64,000 bases of DNA from Atrina japonica (lineage: Eukaryota > Mollusca > Bivalvia > Pterioida > Pinnidae): assembly GCA_030159075.1 (NCBI GenBank), contig BROG01000138.1, positions 284,501-348,500 of the forward strand, written 5' to 3'. Positions 63,502 through 64,000 of the stretch are shown piece after piece (position 1 is the first letter of the stretch; each line of letters begins with the position of its first letter). The notes below the pieces were generated by a model that saw only the letters and a program-made list of their open reading frames with translations, was not told where the DNA came from and made no database searches. The position numbers and the translations under genes are program-made.

Positions 63502-64000
63502 GTTTGATATAGACTTTTATAAATTTTAGACAAAAGACAAATACAAAAACATTTCTAATACACTGTTAAATGTCTGTATTGTTACAGTGTTTTAAGAAAA
63601 ATAATATACAGTAGTACGCACTTATATTGAACCCTGTTACACTGAAATTCCCGTTATTAGAAATGATTTTCATTCTCTAGCTAAATTTCTTTATTTTCAG
63701 AATGACCCAATTATTTTAAAACCACTCTTTTTTAAAAGAAAAAAGTACATTTATTTTCAATTGATTTCAAAATATCCTGGTTCAACTGTATATAACATTT
63801 GTCCAAAAGGTACCTTTGTTCGTACCTTTTCATGAGTTTTTTTTGCATGTAAACTTAAGTGATACTGATTGTCACGTATGGTTCAAAGACATTGGTGTTT
63901 TATTTTCCTCCATTCACCCTGTGGTCTCTTCTCGAATACATTGTAACTGGGTTGTAGCCTACACCAATGCAAACTGGCCGCCACCGACTGAGTGTGGAGT
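63502..64000. other. Probable intron with MITE-like sequence
   Basis: 63608-63792 has ACAGTAGTACG...TTGAACC at the left and GGTTCAACTGTATA at the right as inverted ends. No exon is recognised before the window ends. Confidence 0.6.

Overview
This window is eukaryotic nuclear DNA. It is AT-rich, full of microsatellites, minisatellites and short inverted-repeat elements, and carries one long interrupted gene on the + strand. A lophotrochozoan, most likely a bivalve mollusc, fits best. The basis is the intron-rich layout, the very long (CT)n/(GA)n tracts, and dispersed repeats of a kind I associate with bivalve genomes: one beginning AGCTCACCTGA and one containing a GGTCAACAGGGGATGCTTAC-like block. 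The species cannot be read from the sequence.

Bases 1-15762 hold no gene that I can support. They contain a ~2.7 kb polypyrimidine tract (1240-3904), several microsatellites, a ~24-copy array of a 50-bp unit (9331-10543), and copies of short dispersed elements.

Bases 15763-63501 hold the 5' and middle part of a divergent inositol 1,4,5-trisphosphate receptor (IP3R/ITPR-like) gene. I resolve 41 coding exons with AG/GT borders. Reading phase is continuous at all junctions except two (48978/50072 and 51105/51579). The exons encode about 1,460 residues, colinear with roughly residues 20-1500 of vertebrate ITPR1: suppressor/beta-trefoil, MIR repeats, armadillo-type RIH regions, and the region before the second RIH/associated domain. 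The first exon with the start codon was not found. The C-terminal regulatory and channel parts are not in the window. The fold is well kept, but several residues of the IP3 pocket recalled from ITPR1 are changed, notably the TTGR loop and K249. R241, R265, R506, K508, R511, R568 and K569 appear kept.

The introns are crowded with repeats. In six of them a microsatellite starts within ~45 bases of the 5' splice site. The most notable guest is a ~2.7 kb DNA transposon (56524-59261) in the intron before the 59363 exon. It has imperfect inverted ends of ~110-125 bp and a frameshifted minus-strand protein gene of a family common in marine invertebrates. It sits exactly between two direct copies (97 and 86 bases) of the same host sequence, which is far longer than a usual target-site duplication.
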